A stretch of DNA of 6,977 bases. It comes from JANMZR01 sp031383555. Lineage in GTDB: Bacteria; Bacteroidota; Bacteroidia; Cytophagales; Spirosomataceae. The stretch spans positions 1 to 6,977 of the forward strand of contig JANMZR010000009.1 of assembly GCA_031383555.1 (NCBI GenBank). The letters run 5' to 3'. The translations under genes and the position numbers were made by a program. Of this stretch, positions 1 to 6,086 are shown piece after piece. The notes below the pieces were generated by a model that searched no databases, was not told the origin of the DNA, and saw only the letters and a list, made by a program, of their open reading frames with translations. Positions within the stretch are counted from its first letter, which is position 1. Each line of letters opens with the position of its first letter.

Positions 1-13
1 AACATATACAAAT

Positions 14-487
14 ATGAAAACAAACTATTTATTACCTCCAATTTTTAAAATGATTGGAGTTTTGCTTTTCGTGCCATTCATTATTTTAGGATTTTTTGTA
101 ATTATTAAAGATTTTCAGTTTGATTGGCTTACCATCCAGAGTTTACACCCAAAAAATCCAAACAATTTCATAAGTGAAAATGAAAATTTCACGAATGAAA
201 TTGCAATAATTGGAACACTTCTAAGTTTATTTTTTATTGCTTTTTCCAGGGAGAAATTAGAAGATGAGTTTATTGTAAAAACAAGACTTGAGAGTTTACT
301 ATGGGCTACCTATATCAATTTATTTTTGGTTATTGTAGTTACACTTTCGATATATGGTTTGAATTTTTATATGGCGATTACAAATTTGGTTTTTCTTCAG
401 CTAATAATTTTTATTTTAAGATTCAATTTTATCTTAAATTGGAAAATACGTCTACTAAATAAGGAAGGAGGCCAAAATGAAAAATAA
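14..487 (+). CDS. Four-helix inner-membrane protein paired with an XRE regulator
   Basis: This is a 157-residue integral membrane protein of unknown function. Four hydrophobic stretches are visible at about residues 11-31, 61-78, 95-115 and 121-141, with a polar loop rich in Asn and Glu (about 33-60) between the first two. A charged segment after helix 2, containing FSREKLEDEFI (78-88), is the most family-like part; I recall similar SREK-EDE motifs in Bacteroidota membrane proteins encoded next to small XRE regulators. No enzymatic motif is seen. The last 11 nt overlap the start of the XRE gene at 477, and that gene's ribosome binding site lies inside this coding sequence, so the two are probably translated together. 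The ATG at 14 is preferred, but the frame is open to the window edge, so an earlier start cannot be excluded. A sensor or antagonist role for the partner regulator is only inference. Confidence 0.85.
   Translation: MKTNYLLPPIFKMIGVLLFVPFIILGFFVIIKDFQFDWLTIQSLHPKNPNNFISENENFTNEIAIIGTLLSLFFIAFSREKLEDEFIVKTRLESLLWATYINLFLVIVVTLSIYGLNFYMAITNLVFLQLIIFILRFNFILNWKIRLLNKEGGQNEK
465..471 (+). promoter_or_regulatory. Strong Shine-Dalgarno site for the XRE regulator gene
   Basis: AAGGAGG is separated by five bases (ccaaa) from the ATG at 477. It fixes the start of the regulator and lies wholly inside the coding sequence of the upstream membrane protein. The other genes in this window have A/T-rich leaders without such a site, as is usual in Bacteroidota, so this strong match stands out. 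Confidence 0.8.
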
Positions 488-677
488 AATAAGAATTGAG
501 CGAGCGATACATAATTTTACACAAGCCGAATTGGCAGATAAAATTGGTGTTTCAAGGCAAACTATCAATGCAATGGAGGCCGATAAATATGCGCCCTCGG
601 TCGTATTGGCTTTACGAATTGCAAGATTATTTGGAAAAACTGTAGAGGAAATTTTTGAATTGGAAGGAGATAATTAA
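477..677 (+). CDS. Small XRE/Cro-CI family transcriptional regulator
   Basis: This 66-residue protein is essentially a single helix-turn-helix domain of the XRE (Cro/CI) class. It should bind DNA as a dimer and act on transcription, possibly of its own operon. The domain fills the chain: helices 2-3 are in TQAELADKIGVSRQTINAME (15-34), followed by the typical YAPS turn (38-41), the ALRIARLFG helix (44-52) and the VEEIF end (56-60). This is the short form without a sensor domain, resembling the YgzD-like regulators often found beside small membrane proteins. The start at 477 is set by an AAGGAGG site five bases upstream and overlaps the upstream gene by 11 nt. With no ligand-binding domain, any signal probably comes from the membrane partner (inference). 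The stop is TAA at 675-677; no clear terminator follows. Confidence 0.93.
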   Translation: MKNKIRIERAIHNFTQAELADKIGVSRQTINAMEADKYAPSVVLALRIARLFGKTVEEIFELEGDN

Positions 678-753
678 TGATAATAATTAAATATTTGAAA
701 CCTATTTTCTGACTTATGGGTTAAAATAATCTAGGTTATAAATTAATAAACAT

Positions 754-1461
754 ATGGATATTGTAAAAACGGCACTCATCACAGGTGGCTCAAAAGGAAT
801 TGGTTATGCTGTGGCGGAAGCTCTTATTAACGATGGTATAAAAGTTGCCATTACTGCCAGAAATAAGGAAGAGGTTGAAAAAGCAGCAGCATCTCTTAAT
901 AAAATAAAAGCTGGCACAGCTCTAGGATTTCAATCTGACGTAAAAAATATGGCCTCTCAGGTGGCTGTTGTTCAGCAGATTATAAGTAATTGGGGCCGAT
1001 TAGATTATGTAATTGCCAATGCTGGAGTTGGACATTTTGCGTCTATTCAAGAGCTTACCCAAGAGCAATGGCAGGAAACTATGGACATCAATTTAACAGG
1101 AGTTTTTAATTCAATAAAGGCCAGTTATGCAGCTTTGAAAGAAACCAAGGGCTATTTTATCTCCATTGCTAGTTTGGCGGGCACCAATTTTTTCGAAAAA
1201 GGAGGTGCTTACAATGCGAGTAAATTTGGGTTGGTAGGTTTCAGTCAGGCCATTATGATGGATTTGCGAAAAGATGGTATTAAAGTTACCACCATTATGC
1301 CGGGTTCTGTAGCAACTAATTTCAATGGTCATATTCCCAACGAAAAGGATGCTTGGAAAATACAGCCAGAAGATATTGGCCAAATTGTATCGGACTTAAT
1401 AAAAATGCCAGCCCGTACTTTACCAAGTAAAATTGAAGTGAGGCCTAGTTTTCCAGCGTAA
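754..1461 (+). CDS. Classical short-chain dehydrogenase/reductase (SDR), NADP(H) type
   Basis: A 235-residue cytoplasmic oxidoreductase of the classical SDR family. The Rossmann glycine motif TGGSKGIG is at 10-17, the adenine-ring Asp at D62 (SDV), the NAG motif at 89-91, the structural Asn at N113 (DINLTG), and the catalytic triad at S140, Y153 and K157 with standard 13- and 4-residue spacing. A PG motif (183-184) follows. Basic residues K14 in the glycine motif and R36 after the second beta strand favour NADP(H) over NAD(H). It resembles FabG-like 3-oxoacyl reductases and generic Bacteroidota SDRs; the substrate cannot be told. The ATG at 754 starts directly before the first beta strand, so the start is well placed, although the leader is A/T-rich and lacks a Shine-Dalgarno site. 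It lies 76 bp after the XRE gene, so an independent promoter is possible, and it ends 22 bp from a convergent gene. Confidence 0.93.
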   Translation: MDIVKTALITGGSKGIGYAVAEALINDGIKVAITARNKEEVEKAAASLNKIKAGTALGFQSDVKNMASQVAVVQQIISNWGRLDYVIANAGVGHFASIQELTQEQWQETMDINLTGVFNSIKASYAALKETKGYFISIASLAGTNFFEKGGAYNASKFGLVGFSQAIMMDLRKDGIKVTTIMPGSVATNFNGHIPNEKDAWKIQPEDIGQIVSDLIKMPARTLPSKIEVRPSFPA

Positions 1462-1464
1462 AAT

Positions 1465-1508
1465 ATTAGGAGGTTCTAGATAATTATAAATTTAGAACCT
1501 CTCCTAAT
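1465..1508. terminator. Shared bidirectional hairpin between convergent genes
   Basis: ATTAGGAGGTTCTA (1465-1478) pairs with TAGAACCTCTCCTAAT (1493-1508), giving a 14-bp stem with a 2-nt bulge and a 14-nt A/T loop. It sits where the plus-strand SDR gene (stop at 1461) meets the minus-strand hydrolase gene (stop at 1484). The right arm lies inside the last codons of the hydrolase. Trailing T runs are short in both directions (three T on the plus side, four on the minus side), so termination efficiency is uncertain, but position and stem quality favour a two-way terminator. Confidence 0.72.
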
Positions 1509-2563
1509 TTCAAAATTTGAAGTTGATTTTGAATTTTCCCCTCGCCATTTAATTTGAAAAGTATTTTCTCAGGCTCACCCAAGGGCTCGTCGGCAGCATC
1601 GAAAGTTCCATAATGGAAAGGGACTAATATTTTTGCTTTAGTATCATGAAAAGCTTTTACTGCATCATAAGGTTCTTGGTGATTTGGGCTCATAAACCAT
1701 ACAGGGGAGTAAGCCCCGGCCCCGATTAATGCAACATCAATATTTGGGAATAGCTCGCCAATATCCTTAAAATGAGAGCCATAGCCCGAGTCACCACCAA
1801 AATAGATTATTTTATTATTGGCTTTTATCATAAAACCACCCCAAAGTGTTTCATTCACGTCGTTAAGTCCACGATTGGCCCAATTGCGAGATGGTAAATA
1901 ACTTATTTCAATATTTTTATCCAAATTATATTGCTGGTACCAGCCTGCAGAATGTATTTTATTTTTTGTCCAACTACCCAATAGTTTTTCTTGCTTTAAG
2001 CCAGTAAGTATTTGTGCATCAGGGTTTTGTTTGGATAAAAGCTTTATAGCGTCCTTATCGCAATGGTCATAATGGGCATGCGATACTAAAACAAAATCAA
2101 TTTCGGTAAATTTTTCTGGTGCTATAGGAAGCTCAGAATATCTTTTCCCAACTGCCAATTTCCCAAAAACAGGATCAATTAATATTCTAATACCACCTAA
2201 TTGAATATAAAAACTGGCATGGCCAAGCCAAACTATTTTATCGGCGTTATTTGCAACAAATTGGTCATTTTTGATCACAGTAATTCTCCAGGTATCTTTT
2301 TTCTTTTCCTCCCGTTGTGGATTTCGCTCAGTCATCCATTTAAAAACGCTTCCAAAACTTTGCACTAAAGGAAACTCGTGATTCATAAAAAGACCATCTT
2401 GATCCAAAGGAGTTCCATTCCAATTTGGTTTGATAGTCTTTAAATCAGGATTTGAAATAAATTTTTTGACTATTGGTTTTTTCTCTTTTGCAAACATAAA
2501 TTTTCCAGTAAAAATTACTCCTACAATTGTTAAGCTTTTGATTATAAGAGATTTACGTTTCAT
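1484..2563 (-). CDS. Metallo-beta-lactamase-fold hydrolase, NAPE-PLD/RomA-like, exported or membrane-anchored
   Basis: A 359-residue MBL-fold protein of the Lactamase_B_2 type, resembling N-acyl-phosphatidylethanolamine phospholipase D and the RomA group. A basic start plus a hydrophobic stretch (about 8-24, ending FMFA) suggests a signal peptide or N-terminal anchor. The core begins at WLGHASF (112-118) and LIDPVFG (128-134). The metal motif HAHYDH gives H162, H164, D166 and H167; D258 (GGDSGYG) and H317 (PFHYGTF) supply further ligands. In NAPE-PLD a further His comes from a QHW motif before the LWG strand; here the equivalent segment reads PSRNW (224-228), putting Asn227 where the ligand is expected. 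That could alter or lower metal binding at one site. The substrate is unknown: a phosphodiester, phospholipid or lactone are all possible. It is last in the minus-strand run, 56 bp after the alkyltransferase-like gene. Its end overlaps the shared terminator. Confidence 0.9.
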   Translation of the reverse strand: MKRKSLIIKSLTIVGVIFTGKFMFAKEKKPIVKKFISNPDLKTIKPNWNGTPLDQDGLFMNHEFPLVQSFGSVFKWMTERNPQREEKKKDTWRITVIKNDQFVANNADKIVWLGHASFYIQLGGIRILIDPVFGKLAVGKRYSELPIAPEKFTEIDFVLVSHAHYDHCDKDAIKLLSKQNPDAQILTGLKQEKLLGSWTKNKIHSAGWYQQYNLDKNIEISYLPSRNWANRGLNDVNETLWGGFMIKANNKIIYFGGDSGYGSHFKDIGELFPNIDVALIGAGAYSPVWFMSPNHQEPYDAVKAFHDTKAKILVPFHYGTFDAADEPLGEPEKILFKLNGEGKIQNQLQILKLGEVLNL

Positions 2564-2582
2564 TATTTTAGTATTCAGATTT

Positions 2583-2609
2583 AATTTTTGAATTATTTAT
2601 TCAAAAGTT
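2583..2609. repeat. AT-rich inverted repeat between the alkyltransferase-like and hydrolase genes
   Basis: TTTTGAAT (2586-2593) and ATTCAAAA (2599-2606) form a perfect 8-bp stem with a 5-nt loop; it extends to 11 bp if a T-G pair is allowed. It fills the middle of the 56-bp gap between the stop at 2620 and the start at 2563 on the minus strand. It has no G/C-rich core and no strong T run, so it is as likely an operator-type palindrome or weak attenuator as a terminator. Confidence 0.4.
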
Positions 2610-2619
2610 TTATCACAAA

Positions 2620-2955
2620 TTAAGGCAATTCTAACAATGGCCTCCAAAGGTGTTTTGTGAAATTCACAATTTTATGGTTTTGTACCCCAATGCCTTCAGC
2701 CTCAAGTAATTGTTGCATTCTGTCGCCACCAAAATAAAACTTGCCCGTTAATAATCCTTGGCTATTTACAACCCTATGTGCCGGAATGGTGGGGTCGGCA
2801 TGGCAGGCATTCATGGCCCAACCTACAAAACGGGCACCGCTTTTCAAACCCAAATATTCGGCAATAGCACCATAACTTGTTACCCTACCGTAAGGGATAA
2901 GTCTAACAACTTGATAAATATCATCAAATTTATTTTTAGAGTCTGTTTGTGCCAC
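2620..2955 (-). CDS. Alkyltransferase-like (ATL) DNA-damage-binding protein, MGMT family
   Basis: A 111-residue protein consisting only of the DNA-binding domain of O6-alkylguanine-DNA alkyltransferases. The active-site PCHRV motif reads PAHRVV (58-63), with Ala59 replacing the alkyl-accepting Cys, so it cannot carry out the suicide alkyl transfer. The rest is intact: the base-flipping Tyr is Y28 (TSYGAIA), the Arg finger is R42 (GARFVG), and the spacing Y28-R42-A59 equals human MGMT Y114-R128-C145 exactly. Known ATLs (yeast Atl1, E. coli YbaZ with Trp, Thermus TTHA1564 with Ala) bind O6-alkylguanine lesions and channel them to nucleotide excision repair; the same role is inferred here. The only plausible start is a GTG (2953-2955): the frame is closed by a stop 19 bases upstream and the next Met, M48, is too late. 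It follows mtgA after a repeat-rich gap, so it may have its own promoter. Confidence 0.92.
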   Translation of the reverse strand: MAQTDSKNKFDDIYQVVRLIPYGRVTSYGAIAEYLGLKSGARFVGWAMNACHADPTIPAHRVVNSQGLLTGKFYFGGDRMQQLLEAEGIGVQNHKIVNFTKHLWRPLLELP

Positions 2956-3130
2956 AGTTTGTGAGTTTGAAAATTAATTTGGGATTTTGTAAGTTTGAAG
3001 ACAAGTTTGTAAGTTTGAGAGTTTGTTTAGTTTGAGAATTTGTTAGTAATTTTATTAGAAATTTTAAAATTTCAAACTTTCTTCAAACTTTTTCCAAACT
3101 TTCTTCAAACTTCCAAACTTCTTATAAACT
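2956..3130. repeat. Array of AGTTTG units with inverted CAAACT units around a palindrome
   Basis: The 176-bp gap between the mtgA stop and the ATL start consists largely of one hexamer. On the plus strand AGTTTG begins at 2956, 2964, 2992, 3004, 3012, 3020 and 3029, with AATTTG at 3037. After an A/T spacer the reverse complement CAAACT begins at 3073, 3084, 3095, 3106 and 3114. Right-hand units are 11 bp apart three times, then 8; several left-hand units are 8-9 bp apart. The two halves can pair in several registers, giving a long imperfect hairpin in transcripts from either strand. No reading frame of note is seen. It may be a 3' end or transcript-stabilising structure for mtgA, a protein-binding array, or slippage-grown filler; the sequence alone cannot decide. 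Confidence 0.8.
3058..3073. repeat. Perfect 16-bp palindrome at the turn of the AGTTTG/CAAACT array
   Basis: GAAATTTTAAAATTTC is its own reverse complement, centred between 3065 and 3066. It lies where the repeat units change orientation, and its last base is the first base of a CAAACT unit. It could nucleate a cruciform or hairpin, or be a dimeric protein site; A/T richness makes chance palindromes more likely here. Confidence 0.7.
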
Positions 3131-3131
3131 A

Positions 3132-3935
3132 CTATAAATCTTTGAGATAGGCTTTCCCGCCTAGCCCACGCATCTGTCTGGCTATGAAATTAGTCCTTTT
3201 TTGCGTATAATTTGAAGGGTTTGTAACTGAAAATCTTATTGGGTTCGGCAATACCGCTGCCATTTTAGCTGCTTCTGTTCGAGAAAGGGTTGTTGCAGAG
3301 TGCCCAAAATATTTTTTTGAACCTTCTTCAAAGCCAAAGGTCATTTTGCCAGTTTCGGCTACATTCAAATACATTTCAAGAATTCTTTCTTTGCCCCAAA
3401 TAATCTCTATCAGGGTTGTAAAATATACTTCCAGCCCCTTTCTGATATAATCCCTTTTTTGCCATAAAAATACATTTTTAGCTACTTGTTGACTAATTGT
3501 ACTAGCACCTTTTAACCTTTTACCATTTAAATTACCTTTAAAAGCTTTGTTCATCGCTTTAAAGTCGAAGCCATTGTGCTCAGGGAAAAATTGGTCTTCA
3601 GAAGCTACAACAGCCAATGCGGCTTCTTTTGAGATAGTATCATATGACTGCCATTCATAGTTTATTGCTGAGTCTTCACCGTTTATCAATGCCGATATTT
3701 TTCTTTGAAGCATAGTTGGAGTAAAAATAACCGGAATGAATTTCAACAAAACGGTGGATAAAATACTTATAGCTAAAAAGTAAATTATGGCTCTTTTTAT
3801 GAAGGAAAAAATCTTACTTTTGAAGCTGGTTTTTGGGCTTTTATTTTTGCAAAAAATACTTTTAAACCAATTTGTTTTTTTGGTTTTTGCAATGGGAGAA
3901 AATGTCTGTTTATTTTTGTAGGTATTTTGAGCCAT
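3132..3935 (-). CDS. mtgA: Monofunctional biosynthetic peptidoglycan transglycosylase
   Basis: A 267-residue GT51-family glycosyltransferase that polymerises lipid II into glycan strands at the outer face of the inner membrane. One transmembrane anchor lies at about 49-71; the catalytic domain fills the rest. All GT51 motifs are present: SEDQFFPEHNGFD (112-124) with catalytic Glu113, GASTISQQ (143-150), RKGLE (165-169) with the second Glu169 (56 residues after the first, as in S. aureus MGT), and KERILEMYLN (182-191). No transpeptidase domain follows, so this is MtgA rather than a class A PBP. The cytoplasmic N-terminus is longer than usual for MtgA (E. coli protein 242 residues) and very basic, with 13 Lys/Arg in the first 48 residues. 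The ATG at 3935 is the only Met before the anchor. The gene begins 20 bp after hemW ends, so the two are probably co-transcribed. Confidence 0.95.
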   Translation of the reverse strand: MAQNTYKNKQTFSPIAKTKKTNWFKSIFCKNKSPKTSFKSKIFSFIKRAIIYFLAISILSTVLLKFIPVIFTPTMLQRKISALINGEDSAINYEWQSYDTISKEAALAVVASEDQFFPEHNGFDFKAMNKAFKGNLNGKRLKGASTISQQVAKNVFLWQKRDYIRKGLEVYFTTLIEIIWGKERILEMYLNVAETGKMTFGFEEGSKKYFGHSATTLSRTEAAKMAAVLPNPIRFSVTNPSNYTQKRTNFIARQMRGLGGKAYLKDL

Positions 3936-3955
3936 ATCACAAAAATAGTGAAAAT

Positions 3956-5080
3956 TTACAATTCTATAAATAAATTTGAAGCAATTTGATCGGCAAAGTA
4001 CTTCCCTTTTTGGGTTAATTGTATTTTATCGTCATTTATTTGAATCCAATTTTTTGATAAATAATTTTCTATTGTTTTGTAGTTTTGAATTTGAAATTTA
4101 CCACTAGATAAATCCTCAATTTTATTTAAATCAACACCCCAAATAGTTCTTAATGAGGTCATTAAATATTCATTTGTTTTGTTTGCTGTGCTCAATATTT
4201 CCAACGAATAATTAAGGTCTTTATTTTCTATTCCTTTGATATAGAGACTATTATTGTAAATGTTTGATTGTCTGCTTTCGCCATTAAAACTATGTGCTGA
4301 TGGCCCAATTCCTAAGTAGTTTTTACCCTTCCAGTAGTTTGTATTATGTTTTGAATAGTGGTTATCCTTTGCAAAATTTGAAATTTCATATTGTTCATAG
4401 CCTTTATTTCCAAGCTTGTTCATCAATATTTCAAACTGTTCTGAGGCAAAGTCTTCATCAATTGCATTCATAGTTTTATTTTTCACCCATTTTCCAAAAG
4501 TAGTTTTTGGCTCTATTGTTAAGCAATAAGCGGATATATGTTTGATACCAAATGAGGTTACTTTTTCTAAATCATCCATTAAAATTTCGTGGCTCTCGGC
4601 AGGAATACCATATATTAAATCGATTGATAAATTGTCGAATCCTATTTTTTTGGCGTTTTCTATACATTCAACAGCCTCTATACTATTGTGGGCCCGATTC
4701 ATGAATTTCAAATGATTTTCATGAAATGATTGAATACCAATGCTCAACCGGTTGATGCCAATATTTCTGATTATTTCAAGATTTTCTGAATTTAAATCAT
4801 CAGGATTGGCCTCCAAAGTAATTTCAATGTCACTTGAAAATTGAAAATTACCAGAAATAGTATTAAATATTTTTTTTAGGTGTTTTTCTGATAGAAGGGA
4901 AGGTGTGCCACCTCCAAAATAGATTGAGTCGAGTTTATTTTTCGTTAAATATTCCTTTCGAATGTTAATTTCTAGACAAATAGAATCAACTATTTTATCG
5001 ACTAAATCTAAATTTGTACTGAAATGAAAATCACAATAATGACAAGCCTGTTTACAAAATGGAATATGGATATAAAGCAT
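3956..5080 (-). CDS. hemW: Radical-SAM heme chaperone HemW (formerly annotated as HemN-like)
   Basis: A 374-residue cytoplasmic radical-SAM protein, close to the usual HemW length of about 378. The [4Fe-4S] motif CxxxCxxC is at C9, C13 and C16 in IPFCKQACHYCDF. The position two after the last Cys is Phe18, as in HemW; true coproporphyrinogen III dehydrogenase HemN has a fourth Cys there. The start is also flush with the motif, without the longer N-terminal region of HemN. Further support comes from GGGTPS (56-61), the NPDD stretch (92-95), YEISNFAK (231-238), HNTNYW (245-250), GIGPSAHSF (257-265) and a C-terminal HemN_C-type domain (about 300-370). HemW proteins bind heme and are proposed to deliver it to respiratory enzymes; a direct role in porphyrin synthesis is unlikely. 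It lies 49 bp after the methyltransferase and 20 bp before mtgA on the same strand. The start has no Shine-Dalgarno site. Confidence 0.95.
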   Translation of the reverse strand: MLYIHIPFCKQACHYCDFHFSTNLDLVDKIVDSICLEINIRKEYLTKNKLDSIYFGGGTPSLLSEKHLKKIFNTISGNFQFSSDIEITLEANPDDLNSENLEIIRNIGINRLSIGIQSFHENHLKFMNRAHNSIEAVECIENAKKIGFDNLSIDLIYGIPAESHEILMDDLEKVTSFGIKHISAYCLTIEPKTTFGKWVKNKTMNAIDEDFASEQFEILMNKLGNKGYEQYEISNFAKDNHYSKHNTNYWKGKNYLGIGPSAHSFNGESRQSNIYNNSLYIKGIENKDLNYSLEILSTANKTNEYLMTSLRTIWGVDLNKIEDLSSGKFQIQNYKTIENYLSKNWIQINDDKIQLTQKGKYFADQIASNLFIEL

Positions 5081-5129
5081 TAAACATTTATGAGTTGTGA
5101 TTGGTCAGTTTTGATTTTTATAAAAAAAA

Positions 5130-5903
5130 TCATTTTGTGGCCACATAATAAAAATCGTAACAAGTATCGATATCATCTGATAAATGAAAGCAATCTGGAT
5201 TTATCCCAGTTGTCAATTGACCATCGGATTTTAATAACATATTCCTGCTCAGTCGATTGCCAAGATCATATGGGACTTGAAGCATCCATCGAGGTAGGTT
5301 ATATTGCAGGTTAAAAATATCGAAACGAGTAATTTTTCGTACTGATTTTTTATTGGCCTCGTAGTATTCATTTACTATTTTATTACCATGAATTCCTTTT
5401 GCATCTACTTTTGCGAAATATTTCCCCATCAAATTTTTAAGTTCCAAACCTAGGTATTCACGCTCGTGCCAAGGGTTGCGTGTTAATGACATAATACGAT
5501 TTGGAGTAGTTAAGAATAGCTTTCCACCAGGCTTTAATACTCTATGGGCTTCCTTCAAAAAAGAATGGTCGTCAGCAATATGCTCTATAACTTGAAAGGT
5601 AACAATATTATCAAAAGTATTGTCGGCCAACCCTTTTAATGGTGGGATGAACATATCAATAAAAGTATATTTCGGATATTTTCCTGATAATTCCTTGAGT
5701 AAAGGGGCATTTTTATCGATTCCAGTGTAATCATCAACTATTTGCGACATAACTTCAACCCCACGACCGGCCCCAGTACCAATTTCAAGCATATTTCCAC
5801 CCTTCACTGTTTCTAAAACTTTAAGATATGGGTAAAATAGGCGTTGGTGAATAGGATTATCCGATACAATTTCTGAGGAAGCAATTTCTGTAGTTTTGTA
5901 CAT
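5130..5903 (-). CDS. Class I SAM-dependent methyltransferase, substrate unknown
   Basis: A 257-residue cytoplasmic methyltransferase of the Methyltransf_11 type. The SAM-binding glycine motif LEIGTGAGRG is at 39-48, the acidic end of strand 2 is D63 (GID), the motif around 97-111 reads FDNIVTFQVIEHIAD, and VLKPGG (122-127) with TTPNR (132-136) follows. The segment NPWHEREY (143-150) resembles an NPWH-REY motif I recall from methyltransferases in glycan and small-molecule pathways; it probably lies near the acceptor pocket. The C-terminal 90 residues are not recognised and likely set substrate choice. No membrane segment or signal peptide is seen. It is the first gene of the five-gene minus-strand run and lies behind a long AT-rich divergent region. 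Its stop TGA is followed directly by eight T on the coding strand, then hemW begins 49 bp further. A role in heme or quinone metabolism because of hemW would be speculation. Confidence 0.88.
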   Translation of the reverse strand: MYKTTEIASSEIVSDNPIHQRLFYPYLKVLETVKGGNMLEIGTGAGRGVEVMSQIVDDYTGIDKNAPLLKELSGKYPKYTFIDMFIPPLKGLADNTFDNIVTFQVIEHIADDHSFLKEAHRVLKPGGKLFLTTPNRIMSLTRNPWHEREYLGLELKNLMGKYFAKVDAKGIHGNKIVNEYYEANKKSVRKITRFDIFNLQYNLPRWMLQVPYDLGNRLSRNMLLKSDGQLTTGINPDCFHLSDDIDTCYDFYYVATK

Positions 5904-6004
5904 TTTAATCGTTAAATTAGGTTGTTTTTTTCAATAAAAGCTGTAATAATTTTTTGAAAAGGATAATTTTTAATGGAAATAGAAAATAAATCTATTTTAA
6001 AATG

Positions 6005-6012
6005 CAAATTTA
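6005..6012 (-). promoter_or_regulatory. Candidate Bacteroidota -7 promoter box for the methyltransferase run
   Basis: Read on the minus strand this is TAAATTTG, a full match to the TAnnTTTG consensus, about 100 bp before the methyltransferase ATG at 5903. No good TTTG element is visible at the expected -33 distance, and such A/T-rich octamers occur by chance, so the call is tentative. Confidence 0.3.
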
Positions 6013-6073
6013 ATCAATCTTAACGTTTAATTGTTTTAGCATTTCCATTTATGCCAATTTAATATCAATAAGA

Positions 6074-6085
6074 CAATAATTATTG
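6074..6085. repeat. 12-bp palindrome, possible operator
   Basis: CAATAATTATTG is a perfect palindrome ending one base before a candidate -7 box at 6087. An overlapping alternative pairing, ATCAATA (6064-6070) with TATTGAT (6082-6088), uses the same right half and covers the start of that box. A dimeric regulator binding here would block the promoter, but no regulator is identified and A/T richness makes chance likely. Confidence 0.35.
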
Positions 6086-6086
6086 A

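Noticed and set aside
690..697. AATATTTG as a -7 box for the SDR gene
   Set aside because: It differs from TAnnTTTG at the first base and has no -33 partner; it is within chance for this base composition.
1111..1383. Minus-strand 90-residue frame
   Set aside because: It lies opposite the catalytic part of the SDR gene and is a shadow.
2758..2964. Plus-strand 68-residue frame
   Set aside because: It lies opposite the ATL gene, whose residue spacing fits the MGMT family exactly.
2956..3130. CRISPR array
   Set aside because: Units are only 6 bp, spacing is irregular and far shorter than a spacer, orientation flips, and no cas gene is near.
3956..5080. Annotation as HemN, the oxygen-independent coproporphyrinogen III oxidase
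   Set aside because: The fourth Cys of the HemN CxxxCxxCxC motif is replaced by Phe18 and the N-terminal region is short, as in HemW.
5137..5144. GTGGCCAC palindrome followed on the minus strand by a T8 run, as a terminator after the methyltransferase
   Set aside because: The palindrome has no loop, does not extend into a perfect stem, lies inside the coding region, and hemW follows closely on the same strand.
5090..5314. Plus-strand 74-residue frame
   Set aside because: It lies opposite the well-supported methyltransferase C-terminus and shows no motif.
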